DNA of 42,169 nt from Bacteroidia bacterium. GTDB taxonomy: Bacteria; Bacteroidota; Bacteroidia; B-17B0; Aurantibacillaceae. Position 1 is the stretch's first letter. Each line of letters starts with the position of its first letter. A program made the position numbers and the translations under genes. Below are positions 7,692-17,705 of the stretch, piece by piece. The notes under the pieces were generated by a model, which searched no databases, was not told the origin of the DNA, and saw only the letters and a list, made by a program, of their open reading frames with translations. The stretch is taken from contig JANWKZ010000107.1 in assembly GCA_025451115.1 (NCBI GenBank), positions 1-42,169 on the forward strand. The letters run 5' to 3'.

Positions 7692-9656
7692 TTATACTTC
7701 TGTTTTCTCTATTGTTTTAGACTTCGAAAAGTCTTCTTCAATCTCTTTATGTACTATTCCGGCAAATTCTTCTACGCTGAAAATTCCAAGATCTCCCTTT
7801 CCATGCCTGCGCACTGCGACTTTTTTATCAGCCACTTCTTTCTCTCCAACGATAAGCATGTACGGAACTTTTTTCATCTCGTTATCACGGATCTTACGCC
7901 CTACCTTTTCGTCGCGGTCATCAACATAACCACGAATATCGGAATTATTTAACAATTGCAAAACCTCGTGGGCGTAATCGTTAAAACGTTCACTAATTGG
8001 TAACACAGCTACCTGGTCGGGCGTTAGCCATAATGGGAAATTGCCGGCGCAGTGTTCGATGAGCACAGCAATGAAACGTTCAAGCGATCCGAAGGGAGCG
8101 CGATGGATCATCACAGGGCGGTGTTTCTGGTTGTCGCTGCCGGTATACTCCAGCTCAAAACGCTCAGGCAGGTTGTAATCCACCTGTATGGTACCCAATT
8201 GCCATTTGCGACCAATGGCGTCTTTTACCATGAAATCGAGTTTCGGACCATAGAAGGCAGCCTCACCGTATTCTGTAACTGTTGGTAATCCTTTTTCGGC
8301 AGCTGCTTCAATAATAGCCTGTTCGGCCAAAACCCAATTGGCTTCGCTGCCAATGTATTTGCTGCGGTCTTCCTTGTCACGCAAAGAGATCTGTGCAACG
8401 TATTCTTTAAAATCCAGCGCGTTGAAAACGTGCAACACGAGATCTATAACCTTGCAGAATTCTTCTTTCACCTGGTCAGGGCGGCAGAATAAATGCGCAT
8501 CGTCTTGTGTAAAACCGCGCACTCGGGTTAATCCGTGTAACTCTCCGGCCTGCTCGTAACGATAAACTGTTCCAAACTCCGCCAAACGAAGAGGTAATTC
8601 TTTATATGAACGAGGTGAGGATTTGTAAATTTCACAGTGGTGCGGACAATTCATTGGTTTTAAAAAGAATTGTTCGCCTTCACGCGGAGTTGAGATAGGC
8701 TGGAAAGAATCCTTCCCGTATTTCTCGTAGTGGCCTGAGCAAATGTAAAGCTCTTTCAGGGCAATGTGCGGAGTTGCCACCTGTACATACCCTGCTTTCA
8801 TTTGCGACTTCTGCATGAAGTTTATCAAACGCTCGCGCAAAGCCGCTCCTTTGGGTAACCAAAGTGGTAAACCCATTCCTACTTTTTCAGAGAAGGTGAA
8901 CAAGCCCAATTCCTTGCCCAATTTACGGTGATCGCGCTTCTTGGCTTCTTCAAGTAATGTTAAGTATTCTTTAAGTTCTTTGTCTTTAGGGAATGTGATC
9001 CCGTAAAGACGTGTAAGCATTTTGTTCTTTTCATCACCACGCCAGTAAGCTCCGGCAATGCTCATCAGCTTAATAGCCTTGATGAAACCGGTATTGGGAA
9101 TGTGCGGACCGCGACAGAGATCTGTAAAATTTCCCTGTGTATAGAAGGTAATGGAGCCGTCGGGCAGACCCTCAATAAGCTCAAGCTTGTATTGATCCTT
9201 TTTTTCAGTAAAATATTTTATTGCATCTGCTTTACTTACATCTTTTCTAACGAACTCGCTTTTCGTAGCCGCCAACTCCTGCATCTTCGCTTCTATTTTC
9301 GGAAGCTCTTCGGGAGAAAGTTGCTTGTCACCAAGATCTATGTCGTAATAAAAACCGTTTTCAATGGGCGGGCCAATACCCAGTTTTACACCGGGATACA
9401 ATGCTTCCAGCGCCTCGGCCATTAAGTGCGCCGACGAGTGCCATAGGGTTTGTTTACCATCGGTATCGTTCCACGTCAATAACGTAAGTGATACATCGCT
9501 GTTCAGCGGACGCGTGGCATCCCACACTTCTCCGTTTACTTTTGCCGCCAATACGTTTCTTGCTAATCCCTCGCTAATGCTTAGAGCAACCTGCAGGGAG
9601 GTGGTTCCTTTTTCGTATTCTCTTACAGAACCATCGGGTAATGTTACTTTGATCAT
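7692..9656 (-). CDS. thrS: Threonyl-tRNA synthetase
   Basis: This class II synthetase charges tRNA-Thr. Domains run in order: an N-terminal TGS domain ([20 protein letters not shown]), the SAD editing domain with [11 protein letters not shown], the catalytic core with [12 protein letters not shown] (zinc Cys and His), [13 protein letters not shown] and [12 protein letters not shown], and the C-terminal anticodon-binding domain after [11 protein letters not shown]. The length of 654 aa is normal. It is followed by infC after 13 nt, the usual thrS-infC pair. A TATATTTG box and a small hairpin sit in the 5' leader. Confidence 0.97.
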   Translation of the reverse strand: MIKVTLPDGSVREYEKGTTSLQVALSISEGLARNVLAAKVNGEVWDATRPLNSDVSLTLLTWNDTDGKQTLWHSSAHLMAEALEALYPGVKLGIGPPIENGFYYDIDLGDKQLSPEELPKIEAKMQELAATKSEFVRKDVSKADAIKYFTEKKDQYKLELIEGLPDGSITFYTQGNFTDLCRGPHIPNTGFIKAIKLMSIAGAYWRGDEKNKMLTRLYGITFPKDKELKEYLTLLEEAKKRDHRKLGKELGLFTFSEKVGMGLPLWLPKGAALRERLINFMQKSQMKAGYVQVATPHIALKELYICSGHYEKYGKDSFQPISTPREGEQFFLKPMNCPHHCEIYKSSPRSYKELPLRLAEFGTVYRYEQAGELHGLTRVRGFTQDDAHLFCRPDQVKEEFCKVIDLVLHVFNALDFKEYVAQISLRDKEDRSKYIGSEANWVLAEQAIIEAAAEKGLPTVTEYGEAAFYGPKLDFMVKDAIGRKWQLGTIQVDYNLPERFELEYTGSDNQKHRPVMIHRAPFGSLERFIAVLIEHCAGNFPLWLTPDQVAVLPISERFNDYAHEVLQLLNNSDIRGYVDDRDEKVGRKIRDNEMKKVPYMLIVGEKEVADKKVAVRRHGKGDLGIFSVEEFAGIVHKEIEEDFSKSKTIEKTEV

Positions 9657-9667
9657 ATTTTATTTAG

Positions 9668-9684
9668 CCCACTTACAACGTGGG
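9668..9684 (-). promoter_or_regulatory. Small hairpin in the thrS leader
   Basis: CCCAC at 9668-9672 pairs with GTGGG at 9680-9684 around a 7-nt loop. It lies between the -7 box and the thrS start, ending 11 nt before the ATG. It could influence translation, but a 5-bp stem is weak evidence. Confidence 0.3.
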
Positions 9685-9698
9685 TTTTTGTTAGAGTG

Positions 9699-9706
9699 CA
9701 AATATA
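9699..9706 (-). promoter_or_regulatory. -7 promoter element for thrS-infC
   Basis: The minus strand reads TATATTTG, an exact match to the Bacteroidota -7 element TAnnTTTG, 42 nt before the thrS ATG. A TTG lies 23 nt further upstream, longer than the usual ~19-20 nt spacing, so the -33 box is uncertain. Confidence 0.6.
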
Positions 9707-9739
9707 CGATTTTCTCTCTAAAATCCTTACAATTTTAGG

Positions 9740-9986
9740 GCTGTTTCCCTCTCCCGCGGGGTAGGGTTAGGGAGGGGGGGTTGGCGGGGGCGTTACCCCG
9801 CGTGTAGCATCTACTTTCAGTGAATTTATTCGAGCGGGGTCGGGCTGCTGCGGGGTTCCGCTTTTTGCAGCTACAGGGCTGTTATCTTAATTAATCATAC
9901 CTATCTGCGTCATCAGCGTTCCAAATCACCTCCCTACAAGGCAAAAGAGCCCCTTCGGGCCCGCCGCATCCCTAACGCAGTGTTTT
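9740..9986. repeat. GC-rich structured intergenic element, likely dispersed repeat
   Basis: This fills most of the 346-nt gap between thrS and the DUF4279 gene; I see no coding frame in it. It is clearly richer in G and C than the flanks. Foldable parts are GCGGGG (9784-9789) with CCCCGC (9796-9801), GCTGC (9844-9848) with GCAGC (9867-9871), and GCCC-CTTC-GGGC (9949-9960). The stretches CGGGGTCGGGCTG and ATCCCTAACGCAG resemble conserved ends of intergenic elements I recall from several Bacteroidota genomes; this is memory, not a search. Whether it is a structured RNA, a mobile repeat or a DNA-level element cannot be decided here. Confidence 0.5.
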
Positions 9987-9988
9987 TG

Positions 9989-9996
9989 TATATTTG
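9989..9996 (+). promoter_or_regulatory. -7 promoter element before the DUF4279 gene
   Basis: TATATTTG matches TAnnTTTG exactly and ends 6 nt before the ATG at 10003, the same spacing as at aspartokinase. A transcript would be almost leaderless. No -33 TTTG is seen at the expected distance. Confidence 0.4.
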
Positions 9997-10002
9997 ATAA
10001 AT

Positions 10003-10419
10003 ATGGGCATTAGCTACGTATATTTTGCATTGTCGGGGAACAACTTCGACCCAGATATTGTAACAAAAAAGCTTGGCATAATTCCAACGCAAGTCATGAA
10101 AAAAGGAAGACCCATTGGGAATAGCGGAAAGAAGCTAAGTTTTTCCTCTTGGGAGTGGCGCGCTGAAAAAATCGATAATCTTTTTGTCAATAAATTGGTT
10201 GAAGAAGTAGTAAATAGGCTTTTCGAAAAGATTGATCTTATTAATGAACTAAAAAAAGAGTTTCAATTGTCATCAATATTAGAAGTCGTTCTTTACATAG
10301 ACGCGAATGAAGAAATATCAACACCTGTTATCGGTCATGACTTAAAAACAATTGAATTTCTGTATAAAACGAATACCGAAACGGATGTCGATATCTATAG
10401 GTTTAATTCTAGGGATTAA
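10003..10419 (+). CDS. DUF4279 domain protein
   Basis: A 138 aa soluble protein of unknown function. The pattern YVYFALSGNNFDPDIVTKKLGIIPTQ, then KKGRPIGNSG and SSWEWR, fits my recollection of the DUF4279 family. No signal peptide or membrane segment is present. I chose the ATG at 10003 over a TTG at 9994 because that TTG lies inside the likely -7 box. The gene stands alone between thrS and trmD, next to the structured element, and its A/T-rich codon use differs somewhat from its core neighbours, so recent acquisition is possible. It ends 9 nt from the convergent trmD stop. Confidence 0.72.
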   Translation: MGISYVYFALSGNNFDPDIVTKKLGIIPTQVMKKGRPIGNSGKKLSFSSWEWRAEKIDNLFVNKLVEEVVNRLFEKIDLINELKKEFQLSSILEVVLYIDANEEISTPVIGHDLKTIEFLYKTNTETDVDIYRFNSRD

Positions 10420-10428
10420 AAATCCGAA

Positions 10429-11118
10429 CTACTTCTTCCCGTACTTATTATAAAGCTCCGGCCTTCTCTCCTTCGTTCTTTCCAGGCTTTTTTCATGCCT
10501 CCACTTTTCAATATTGGCCGTATGACCGCTGGTTAAAATATCCGGTACTTTCCAGCCGTTGTATTCGGCGGGACGGGTATAAACGGGAGGGGCCAAAAGA
10601 TCGTCCTGAAAAGAATCTGTAAGGGCTGATGTTTCATCATTTAGTACTCCCGGCAACAGGCGAATTATTCCGTCACACAACACAGCCGCAGCAAGTTCTC
10701 CTCCACTTAAAACATAATCCCCAATAGAAATTTCTTTCGTTACAAAATGCTCACGCACACGCTCGTCAACTCCTTTGTAGTGGCCACAAAGCACAATGAT
10801 ATTCTTCAGCGTTGAAAAATAATTGCAGGTACTTTGCTGTAAAAGCTCGCCATCGGGGCTTGTGTAAATTATCTCGTCATAGGTATTCTTCTCTTTCAGC
10901 GCTTTCAGACAATTGGCAATAGGTTCTATCATTAAAACCATACCCGCTCCACCGCCAAAAGCGTAATCATCCACCTGGTTATGTTTGTAGGTGGTATAGT
11001 CGCGCAGATCGATCAGGTTCACTTCCACCACTTTTTTCTCAATGGCACGCTTCAAAATACTGTGCTCAAAGGGGCTCTTCAGCAATTCGGGATGTATGGT
11101 GATAATATCGATACGCAT
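10429..11118 (-). CDS. trmD: tRNA (guanine-37 N1)-methyltransferase
   Basis: TrmD methylates G37 next to the anticodon of several tRNAs and prevents frameshifting. The family pattern is clear: [13 protein letters not shown] at the start, [14 protein letters not shown], and the trefoil-knot AdoMet site around [31 protein letters not shown]. The 229 aa length is normal. The ATG at 11118 gives the usual N-terminus; a TTG at 11133 would add five residues. It is not in the rpsP-rimM-trmD-rplS operon known from many bacteria but stands alone, divergent from purT. Confidence 0.96.
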   Translation of the reverse strand: MRIDIITIHPELLKSPFEHSILKRAIEKKVVEVNLIDLRDYTTYKHNQVDDYAFGGGAGMVLMIEPIANCLKALKEKNTYDEIIYTSPDGELLQQSTCNYFSTLKNIIVLCGHYKGVDERVREHFVTKEISIGDYVLSGGELAAAVLCDGIIRLLPGVLNDETSALTDSFQDDLLAPPVYTRPAEYNGWKVPDILTSGHTANIEKWRHEKSLERTKERRPELYNKYGKK

Positions 11119-11150
11119 CGAACAAAGGTACAAGATTTTGCTATTAGATT

Positions 11151-11235
11151 AACAGCCTTGATTAGTGATTGGTGCTTAGTGATTAGAAAACAGCCACTAA
11201 GCACCAATCACTATCCACTAATCACTTTGGCTGTT
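11151..11235. repeat. Nested inverted repeat between trmD and purT
   Basis: A perfect 18-bp inverted repeat (AGTGATTGGTGCTTAGTG at 11164-11181, its complement at 11195-11212) has a 13-nt loop. Outside it, GATTAGTG (11160-11167) pairs with CACTAATC (11216-11223) and AACAGCC (11151-11157) with GGCTGTT (11229-11235). It lies inside the 158-nt divergent intergenic region. No T-run follows, so a simple terminator is unlikely. Confidence 0.8.
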
Positions 11236-11276
11236 CCGGCTGTTCTGTGTAACTTGCGGCTCCAATCAAAAAACAC

Positions 11277-12446
11277 ATGCAAAAAAAGATCTTATTACTC
11301 GGCTCCGGCGAATTAGGTAAAGAACTGGTAATTGCTCTACAGCGTCTCGGGCAACACGTAATTGCGGTTGACAGTTACGCAGGTGCTCCTGCCATGCAGG
11401 TCGCGCATGAGTTTGAAGTAATAAACATGCTTGACGGCGATGCACTCGATAAGATCGTGGCCAAACATAAACCTGATCTTGTGGTTCCGGAGATCGAGGC
11501 CATACGCACCGAACGTTTTTACGATTACGAAAAACAAGGAATTACCGTTGTACCCAGCGCCAAAGCGGCAAATTTCACAATGAATCGCAAGGCCATCCGC
11601 GATCTTGCCGCCAAAGAATTAGGACTTCGCACAGCCAAATACAAATACGCCACTACACTCGAAGGTTTCACTAAAGCCGTGGAGGAAATTGGCATTCCTT
11701 GCGTAGTAAAACCGCTCATGAGCAGCAGCGGAAAAGGACAAAGCGTAGTAAAAACAAAAGAAGATATCTCCAAATCGTGGAACTACGCCATGGAAGGCAG
11801 CCGCGGCGATTACAAGGAAGTGATCATTGAGGAATTCATCAAATTCAATTCAGAAATAACCTTGCTCACGGTCACACAAAAAAGCGGGAATACTTTGTTT
11901 TGTCCGCCCATTGGTCACCGCCAGGAGCGCGGCGATTACCAGGAAAGCTGGCAGCCCTGCGCCATCAGTAGTACTGATCTGAAAGACGCGCAGGATATGG
12001 CCGCCAAGGTTACAAAGGCGCTAACCGGATCCGGCATCTGGGGTGTTGAGTTCTTTCTTACAGATAAAGGCGTTTATTTTTCGGAGCTATCGCCTCGCCC
12101 GCACGACACCGGCATGGTGACACTTGCGGGAACACAAAATTTGAGTGAATTTGAATTGCACGCCCGTGCTATTTTAGGTATGCCCATTCCTGAAATTACA
12201 CTAGAGAGAACCGGCGCTTCGGCTGTGGTGCTTGCTACCGCCGAAGGGAAAAACCCTGTTTATTCAGGCGTAAACGAGGTTCTGACCGAAAAATTGAGCG
12301 ATGTTCGTGTATTCAATAAGCCCACAACGCGTCCATATAGAAGTATGGCGGTTGTTTTAGCTTACGACAAGGTTGGAACTGACCCGAACTCAGTGAAAGA
12401 GAGGGCGATAAAATTGGCCGCGAAGGTCAAAGTTAATCCTTCCTGA
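11277..12446 (+). CDS. purT: Formate-dependent phosphoribosylglycinamide formyltransferase
   Basis: PurT makes formylglycinamide ribonucleotide from GAR, ATP and formate in purine synthesis, bypassing the folate-dependent PurN. It is an ATP-grasp enzyme. The N-terminus [23 protein letters not shown], the PEIEAIRTE motif, [16 protein letters not shown] in the ATP lid and [21 protein letters not shown] near the metal site are all diagnostic. The 389 aa length is normal. The gene stands alone, reading away from trmD, and ends about 20 nt before the convergent pntB stop. Confidence 0.96.
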   Translation: MQKKILLLGSGELGKELVIALQRLGQHVIAVDSYAGAPAMQVAHEFEVINMLDGDALDKIVAKHKPDLVVPEIEAIRTERFYDYEKQGITVVPSAKAANFTMNRKAIRDLAAKELGLRTAKYKYATTLEGFTKAVEEIGIPCVVKPLMSSSGKGQSVVKTKEDISKSWNYAMEGSRGDYKEVIIEEFIKFNSEITLLTVTQKSGNTLFCPPIGHRQERGDYQESWQPCAISSTDLKDAQDMAAKVTKALTGSGIWGVEFFLTDKGVYFSELSPRPHDTGMVTLAGTQNLSEFELHARAILGMPIPEITLERTGASAVVLATAEGKNPVYSGVNEVLTEKLSDVRVFNKPTTRPYRSMAVVLAYDKVGTDPNSVKERAIKLAAKVKVNPS

Positions 12447-12466
12447 AATTCCCGGTTTATCTAGCC

Positions 12467-13870
12467 TTAATTCCTTAAAAAGGTCAGCATCTTTTCAACG
12501 CTTACTTTAGCGTCGCCGTAAAGCATTTCAGAGTTTTGCTTATAAAATAATGGATTGTCTTCTCCGGAATAACCTGCCGACATGGAGCGCTTCATGATAA
12601 TTACTTTTTCTGCTTTCCATGCTTCAATTACCGGCATACCATAAATTGAACATCCTGGATCGTCTTGTGCACTTGGATTTACAACATCGTTTGCGCCAAT
12701 TACCATCACCACATCTGTATCAGGCATGTCTTCGTTGATCTCATCCATTTCCAAAACAATATCGTAGGATACATTCGCTTCCGCTAATAACACATTCATG
12801 TGTCCCGGTAAACGTCCTGCAACAGGATGAATTGCGAACCTGACCTTTTTACCTGCCTTTTGCAATACCTGAACCATTTCGTGAATAGGATACTGCGCTT
12901 TTGCAACCGCCATACCATAACCCGGAACGATCACTACAGATTTTGCCTCTTTTAATAAGCCTGCAACTTCTTCGTGATTCAACGCTGTTACTTCTCCTTC
13001 CATTGCTTTTTTCTCACCTGTTCTGGTTCCCAAACTTGCACTTGCAAATATTACCGAGAAGAAAGAACGATTCATAGCCTCACACATGTGCATTGAAAGT
13101 ATAGCACCGGAACTTCCTACCAAAGCGCCCGTAACAATTAAAAGATCGTTACCTAACATAAAACCGGCTGCTGCTGCTGCCCAGCCGGAATAAGAGTTAA
13201 GCATAGAAACTACCACCGGCATATCTCCGCCGCCAATTGCCATCACTAACACAATTCCGATAAAAGAAGCAATGGCTGTCATGATACCCAGATAAAGCAT
13301 GCCTTCTGTACCTTCTGCTTTGCAGAAGAAAAAGCCCATGACAACACAAGCCAGAAGTAATATTAAATTCATCATTTGAAGTCCGGCAAAACTCCAGGGT
13401 TTAGAAGGGATCTTGCCATCCAGTTTTCCCCAGGCAACGATAGAGCCTGTGAACGTAATGGCTCCGATAAAGATTCCTGCAAAAACCTCTATTAAGTGGA
13501 TCTTATGCTCTGCGCCCGATAAAGCTTGGGTACTTGGATCGAGATAAGAACCAACACCCACTAATACCGCGGCTAATCCCACAAAACTGTGAAGGATCGC
13601 AACTAATTGTGGCATGGCTGTCATTTCAACTTTCCTGGCGAGCAGAATTCCAATAACAGATGCAACGGCAATTGCGGATATAATGTAGACATGGCCTTCT
13701 ACACCTTGCCCTAAAACAGTTGCGAAGATCGCGATGATCATTCCGACAATTCCATAAAGAACACCGCGTTTTGCAGATTCCTGGGAAGATAATCCGCTCA
13801 AACTTAAAATAAACAGGATACTTGCAAATAAGTATGCCGCTGTTTGTATTTCCTTAGCTATAAAAATCAT
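12467..13870 (-). CDS. pntB: NAD(P) transhydrogenase subunit beta
   Basis: PntB supplies about eight to nine membrane helices and the NADP(H)-binding domain III of the proton-translocating transhydrogenase, which makes NADPH from NADH using the proton gradient. The C-terminal domain shows [52 protein letters not shown] and [20 protein letters not shown], all typical domain III signatures. The 467 aa length matches known PntB. It follows pntA after 53 nt on the same strand. Confidence 0.97.
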   Translation of the reverse strand: MIFIAKEIQTAAYLFASILFILSLSGLSSQESAKRGVLYGIVGMIIAIFATVLGQGVEGHVYIISAIAVASVIGILLARKVEMTAMPQLVAILHSFVGLAAVLVGVGSYLDPSTQALSGAEHKIHLIEVFAGIFIGAITFTGSIVAWGKLDGKIPSKPWSFAGLQMMNLILLLACVVMGFFFCKAEGTEGMLYLGIMTAIASFIGIVLVMAIGGGDMPVVVSMLNSYSGWAAAAAGFMLGNDLLIVTGALVGSSGAILSMHMCEAMNRSFFSVIFASASLGTRTGEKKAMEGEVTALNHEEVAGLLKEAKSVVIVPGYGMAVAKAQYPIHEMVQVLQKAGKKVRFAIHPVAGRLPGHMNVLLAEANVSYDIVLEMDEINEDMPDTDVVMVIGANDVVNPSAQDDPGCSIYGMPVIEAWKAEKVIIMKRSMSAGYSGEDNPLFYKQNSEMLYGDAKVSVEKMLTFLRN

Positions 13871-13923
13871 AATTTAACTCCCTTTCTTATTTTATTTTTT
13901 TGTGCCGTTGAACCGACAGCTAG

Positions 13924-15471
13924 TTATTTTTTAAACATTTTCAACATACGATGCGTAACCACAAATCCTCCAACAATATTGATACTCGCGATCAAAATTC
14001 CTACAGAGGCCAGAATTGTCATGATATTACCTATGTCGTTCTTAGTTTGCAGCAACCCACCAACTACGATGATGCCGCTAATGGCATTAGTAACCGCCAT
14101 AAGTGGGGTGTGTAAAGCGTGAGATACATTGCTGATCACTTGCCATCCGACAAAAATAGCCAACACAAATACAGTGAAGTGCTGGATAAAAGCAGGAGGC
14201 GCAAATGCACCCACTAAAAGCAGCAATCCTCCAACAACTGCGATGCTGATAGCTGATGCTACTGCTTTTTTCTTCGCGATCGCTTCATCGGATGCCTTTG
14301 TTTCCTCGGCTGTGGGCGCGACAACTTTTTTAGCGCCGCCGCCGGCAGTAGGGCTCACTTGTAAAGGAGCAGGAGGCCAGTTGATCTTTCCGTTATGTGT
14401 TACCATTGCACGGGACACAACGGCATCTTCCATGTCAATTTTCCATTTCTCAGCTTTGCCCATGTCATCTAACAAGTGGCATAAGTTGTTTCCATATAAT
14501 TGAGAGGCCTGGTTTGGTAATTGATCTAATTTACCAACTATAACAACGCCGTTATCTGTTGTGTAAACTTCTCCGTTTTTGGTTAAAGCACAGTTCCCGC
14601 CTGAAGATGCTGCGAGATCCACCACAACAGAACCCGGTTTCATAGCCGCCACGTGATAGTCTAACCATAATTTAGGAGCTTGCCTACCCGGAATTTGCGC
14701 CGTTGTAATTACGATATCAACTTCCTTGGCTTGTTCTAAAAATAATTTCATCTCTGCTTCGATGAATTCTTTACTCATTTCCTTTGAGTAACCCGAAGCA
14801 GTAGCGCCATCCTCATTAATTTCTACCGTAAGGAATTGGGCGCCCATTGATTCGATTTGTTCCGCCACTTCTTTACGGGTATCGAAAGCTCTTACGATCG
14901 CGCCCAAAGAATTTGCTGCTCCAATAGAAGCTAATCCCGCAACACCGGCGCCGATCACTAATACTTTTGCAGGTTCAACTTTTCCCGCGGCGGTTATCTG
15001 TCCGTTTAAAAATCTTCCGAAGTGATAGGAGCCTTCAATTACAGCACGGTAGCCCGCTATGTTCGCCATTGAAGAAAGTACGTCCATTTTCTGCGCCCTC
15101 GAGATGCGGGGAATCGCGTCCATCGCAACAGCGTTCACTTTTTGTTCTGCCAATATTTTTAAAAGATCCGGGTTTTGCGCTGGCCATAAATAGCTTAGCA
15201 ATACCAAACCTTCACGCATCATTTTAACCTCTTCTACAGACGGTTCTTTTACTTTTAATACGATATCTGATTTGCCGTATATATCGGCGGCTGTTTGAAC
15301 GATCTTAGCGCCGGCTTCTTCAAAATCTTTATCTGAAAAATTTGCCTTGGTGCCCGCGTTGTGTTGAATGTAAACTTCAAAGCCCTGCTTTTGCAGTCTT
15401 TTGACAGTTTTAGGGGTGGCGGCAACTCTTAGTTCTTTTGGAGAGATCTCCGCTGGGATTCCAACTTTCAT
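13924..15471 (-). CDS. pntA: NAD(P) transhydrogenase subunit alpha (full-length)
   Basis: PntA binds NAD(H) in domain I and contributes membrane helices. Domain I is visible from [20 protein letters not shown] through [20 protein letters not shown] and [22 protein letters not shown]. After a linker of Ala, Lys and Glu come four hydrophobic segments in the last ~100 residues ([17 protein letters not shown] onward). Alpha-1 and alpha-2 are therefore fused in one 515 aa chain, as in E. coli, rather than split as in Rhodospirillum. I chose the ATG at 15471; extending to 15534 adds an implausible leader. Confidence 0.96.
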   Translation of the reverse strand: MKVGIPAEISPKELRVAATPKTVKRLQKQGFEVYIQHNAGTKANFSDKDFEEAGAKIVQTAADIYGKSDIVLKVKEPSVEEVKMMREGLVLLSYLWPAQNPDLLKILAEQKVNAVAMDAIPRISRAQKMDVLSSMANIAGYRAVIEGSYHFGRFLNGQITAAGKVEPAKVLVIGAGVAGLASIGAANSLGAIVRAFDTRKEVAEQIESMGAQFLTVEINEDGATASGYSKEMSKEFIEAEMKLFLEQAKEVDIVITTAQIPGRQAPKLWLDYHVAAMKPGSVVVDLAASSGGNCALTKNGEVYTTDNGVVIVGKLDQLPNQASQLYGNNLCHLLDDMGKAEKWKIDMEDAVVSRAMVTHNGKINWPPAPLQVSPTAGGGAKKVVAPTAEETKASDEAIAKKKAVASAISIAVVGGLLLLVGAFAPPAFIQHFTVFVLAIFVGWQVISNVSHALHTPLMAVTNAISGIIVVGGLLQTKNDIGNIMTILASVGILIASINIVGGFVVTHRMLKMFKK

Positions 15472-15672
15472 ATGTGCTTGTTTGCTAGTGATTTTTAGAG
15501 TAGCAAATAACGCTAAAAAATGATAAAAAGGCAAATAAAATCAGCTCTGTATTTCGCTAATCCTCAACAGCGTAAATTGCGGATGGTTTATTTAGTGGCT
15601 TTTCGGCGGGGCTAAAAAACCTTTCGGAGATTTAGTTGCCGAATTAAAGAAATGGAGTAGTTTTATAAGCGG

Positions 15673-16446
15673 ATGGACTATATACTCATTTGCCTCGTTT
15701 CCCTTATTGGGTCGGGACTAACTCTATTCTCCGGCTTTGGCTTAGGAACCTTACTTACGCCTGTCTTCGCCATCTTTTTTCCCATTGAGTTGGCCATTGG
15801 TATGACCGCTGTAGTACATTTTCTCAACAATCTCTTTAAACTAATTTTACTTGGGAAGCATGCTGATAAAAATATTGCTTTACGTTTTGGTATTCCATCC
15901 CTTATAGCGGCTTTCCTGGGCGCCTGGTTGCTTACCCGTATCAGTGATATGTCGCCGCTCTACTCGTACTCTCTAAACGAAAAGATATTTGAGATCACGC
16001 CCGTAAAATTGGTGATCGCGCTTCTGCTGGTGTTTTTCGCATTGGCCGAAGTACTTCCTTTCCTCTCTAAACTATCGTTTAAAAAAGAACATTTTGTTAT
16101 TGGCGGACTTGTTAGTGGTTTCTTCGGCGGGCTTTCAGGTAACCAAGGCGCTCTGCGAAGCGCCTTTTTGGTAAAAGCTAATTTAAGTAAAGAGCAATTC
16201 ATTGCAACAGGAGTTATTATTGCTTGCATGGTGGATGTTTCGAGGCTTGTTGCTTATAACAAACTGGAATCGTTTCGTGATTCAGAAGTAAATTATGGTT
16301 TGATAGGAGCTTCCGTACTTTGCGCCTTTGCAGGTGCCTATCTCGGAAACAAGTTCATCAAAAAAGTGACGATCTCCTTCATTCAAAAGCTTGTCACTGC
16401 CATGTTACTTATTTTTGCCATACTTTTAGGTGCAGGAATACTTTAG
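15673..16446 (+). CDS. TauE/SafE (TSUP) family membrane transporter
   Basis: A 257 aa protein with about eight hydrophobic segments. GSGLTLFSGFGLGTLLTPVFAIFFP near the N-terminus and GGLVSGFFGGLSGNQGALRSAFL in the second half are the paired family signatures. Members export or import sulfite, sulfoacetate and other organic anions; the substrate here is unknown. The 200 nt before it hold no gene. A weak promoter, TTG-N19-TAGTTTTA, ends 9 nt before the ATG. Its stop codon overlaps the GTG start of the next gene by one base. Confidence 0.87.
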   Translation: MDYILICLVSLIGSGLTLFSGFGLGTLLTPVFAIFFPIELAIGMTAVVHFLNNLFKLILLGKHADKNIALRFGIPSLIAAFLGAWLLTRISDMSPLYSYSLNEKIFEITPVKLVIALLLVFFALAEVLPFLSKLSFKKEHFVIGGLVSGFFGGLSGNQGALRSAFLVKANLSKEQFIATGVIIACMVDVSRLVAYNKLESFRDSEVNYGLIGASVLCAFAGAYLGNKFIKKVTISFIQKLVTAMLLIFAILLGAGIL

Positions 16447-17672
16447 TGAAACGCCAATACATCAAATATCTCATTCTTGCCGCGCTGGCCATTTATATTC
16501 CCTTGGAAACATTACAGCACCAGGACTTCGATATTTTCCTGCTCGCTTCGAAAGATTACCTGCAAGGCGGGAATATTTTTGCCCATAGCTACGAAGACGG
16601 GTTTCATTTTTTCTATAGTCCGCTTTTTGCTGCTGTGCTGATCCCGTTTACTTATTTACCTGTTTATGTGAGTCGCATACTTTGGCTTATCTTAAACGTT
16701 TGCGCGTTTTTGCGTGTTTTCTCATTGGTAAAAAGCTATTTGGATCTCGATTCTTTCACACAAAAGCAAAAAAATCTTTTCAATTTCCTGGGTGTTTTGT
16801 TTTCTGCCAAGCTGATCCTCGATAATTTTCATAACGGACAAATGACCATTTTCATGTTGCTCTTCATGCTGGAAGGATGGAGATTGATAAAGTCAGGAAA
16901 AGGGATCTGGGGCGCGGCACTGATCGCGCTTGGGATCAATTTTAAGTTTTTGCCGCTGGTGATGTTGCCTTACCTCTTTTACAATAAACAGATCAAAGCC
17001 TGTTTTTACGTGTTGGGCTGGTATGTGATCTTTCTTTTTCTTCCGGCTATCGTTCACGGTTGGGAGCACAATCAAACGCTTATCAGATCCTGGTTGGGAG
17101 AAGTAAATCCTTCGAACGCCCGGCATGTGATCGATACAGACGAAACAACACTTAACGGACTCAGCACTTATCTGCCAACTTTACTGATGGAAAAAGTTCC
17201 CGATCCGCATGCCTTAGAACTCAAAAGAAACATTGCCAACCTGGACGCTAAAACAGTTGGCATGATCATTAATGTGGTCAGGCTTGTGCTGGTAGCTTTC
17301 ATGCTTTATTTTTTGAGGCGGCGGATCTTTGCTCCGCCACCAAACAAAACACACGAGTTATGGGAATTGAGCTATGTATTTTGCCTGATCCCGCTCATTT
17401 TTCCACATCAACAACACTACGCATTCTTTATGATGTTCCCCGCTTCACTCTACCTGATCTGTCACTGCTTTAAAAATTACCGCCGTCCGAAACAAGTCCC
17501 CACAGGGATTTGGGTCTGCCTGGCTCTCATCTTCCTGTTAACCAATGCCCACCTGCTTTTGGGCGAGTTCAATAAGTATTATGATCATTATAAGATAATT
17601 ACCTATGGCGGGCTCCTCCTGCTGGGCCTCCTGGCCGTCCTTAAACCCGCAGGGGAAATAAGCGAAAAATAA
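16446..17672 (+). CDS. GT87-like membrane glycosyltransferase (DUF2029)
   Basis: A 408 aa protein with roughly ten membrane segments. FFYSPLFAAVLIPFTYLP in the first loop, FHNGQMTIFMLLFMLEG and GINFKFLPLVMLPYLF match the pattern of GT87 polyprenol-phosphate-mannose-dependent transferases (an aromatic/Pro loop, an N-GQ motif and a K near the helix). The GTG at 16446 is the best start because it overlaps the previous stop (TAGTG) and gives a normal hydrophobic N-terminus. The acceptor is unknown. The next gene, yebC, starts 33 nt later. Confidence 0.75.
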   Translation: MKRQYIKYLILAALAIYIPLETLQHQDFDIFLLASKDYLQGGNIFAHSYEDGFHFFYSPLFAAVLIPFTYLPVYVSRILWLILNVCAFLRVFSLVKSYLDLDSFTQKQKNLFNFLGVLFSAKLILDNFHNGQMTIFMLLFMLEGWRLIKSGKGIWGAALIALGINFKFLPLVMLPYLFYNKQIKACFYVLGWYVIFLFLPAIVHGWEHNQTLIRSWLGEVNPSNARHVIDTDETTLNGLSTYLPTLLMEKVPDPHALELKRNIANLDAKTVGMIINVVRLVLVAFMLYFLRRRIFAPPPNKTHELWELSYVFCLIPLIFPHQQHYAFFMMFPASLYLICHCFKNYRRPKQVPTGIWVCLALIFLLTNAHLLLGEFNKYYDHYKIITYGGLLLLGLLAVLKPAGEISEK

Positions 17673-17705
17673 CTATTTTTGTTAGCCTCTTTAAAAAGGA
17701 AGATC

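Noticed and set aside
12467-15471. pntA and pntB, considered as an unusual split or fused transhydrogenase.
   Set aside because: Subunit sizes, domain order and operon order match the common two-gene form.
15472-15672. The 201-nt gap between pntA and the TauE/SafE gene, checked for a small gene or RNA.
   Set aside because: I saw only very short frames and no stable hairpin, apart from weak promoter-like strings.
16320-16445. An upstream extension of the GT87-like gene by 42 codons.
   Set aside because: It overlaps the TauE/SafE gene in another frame and lacks a membrane-protein N-terminus; the GTG at 16446 overlapping the previous stop is more natural.
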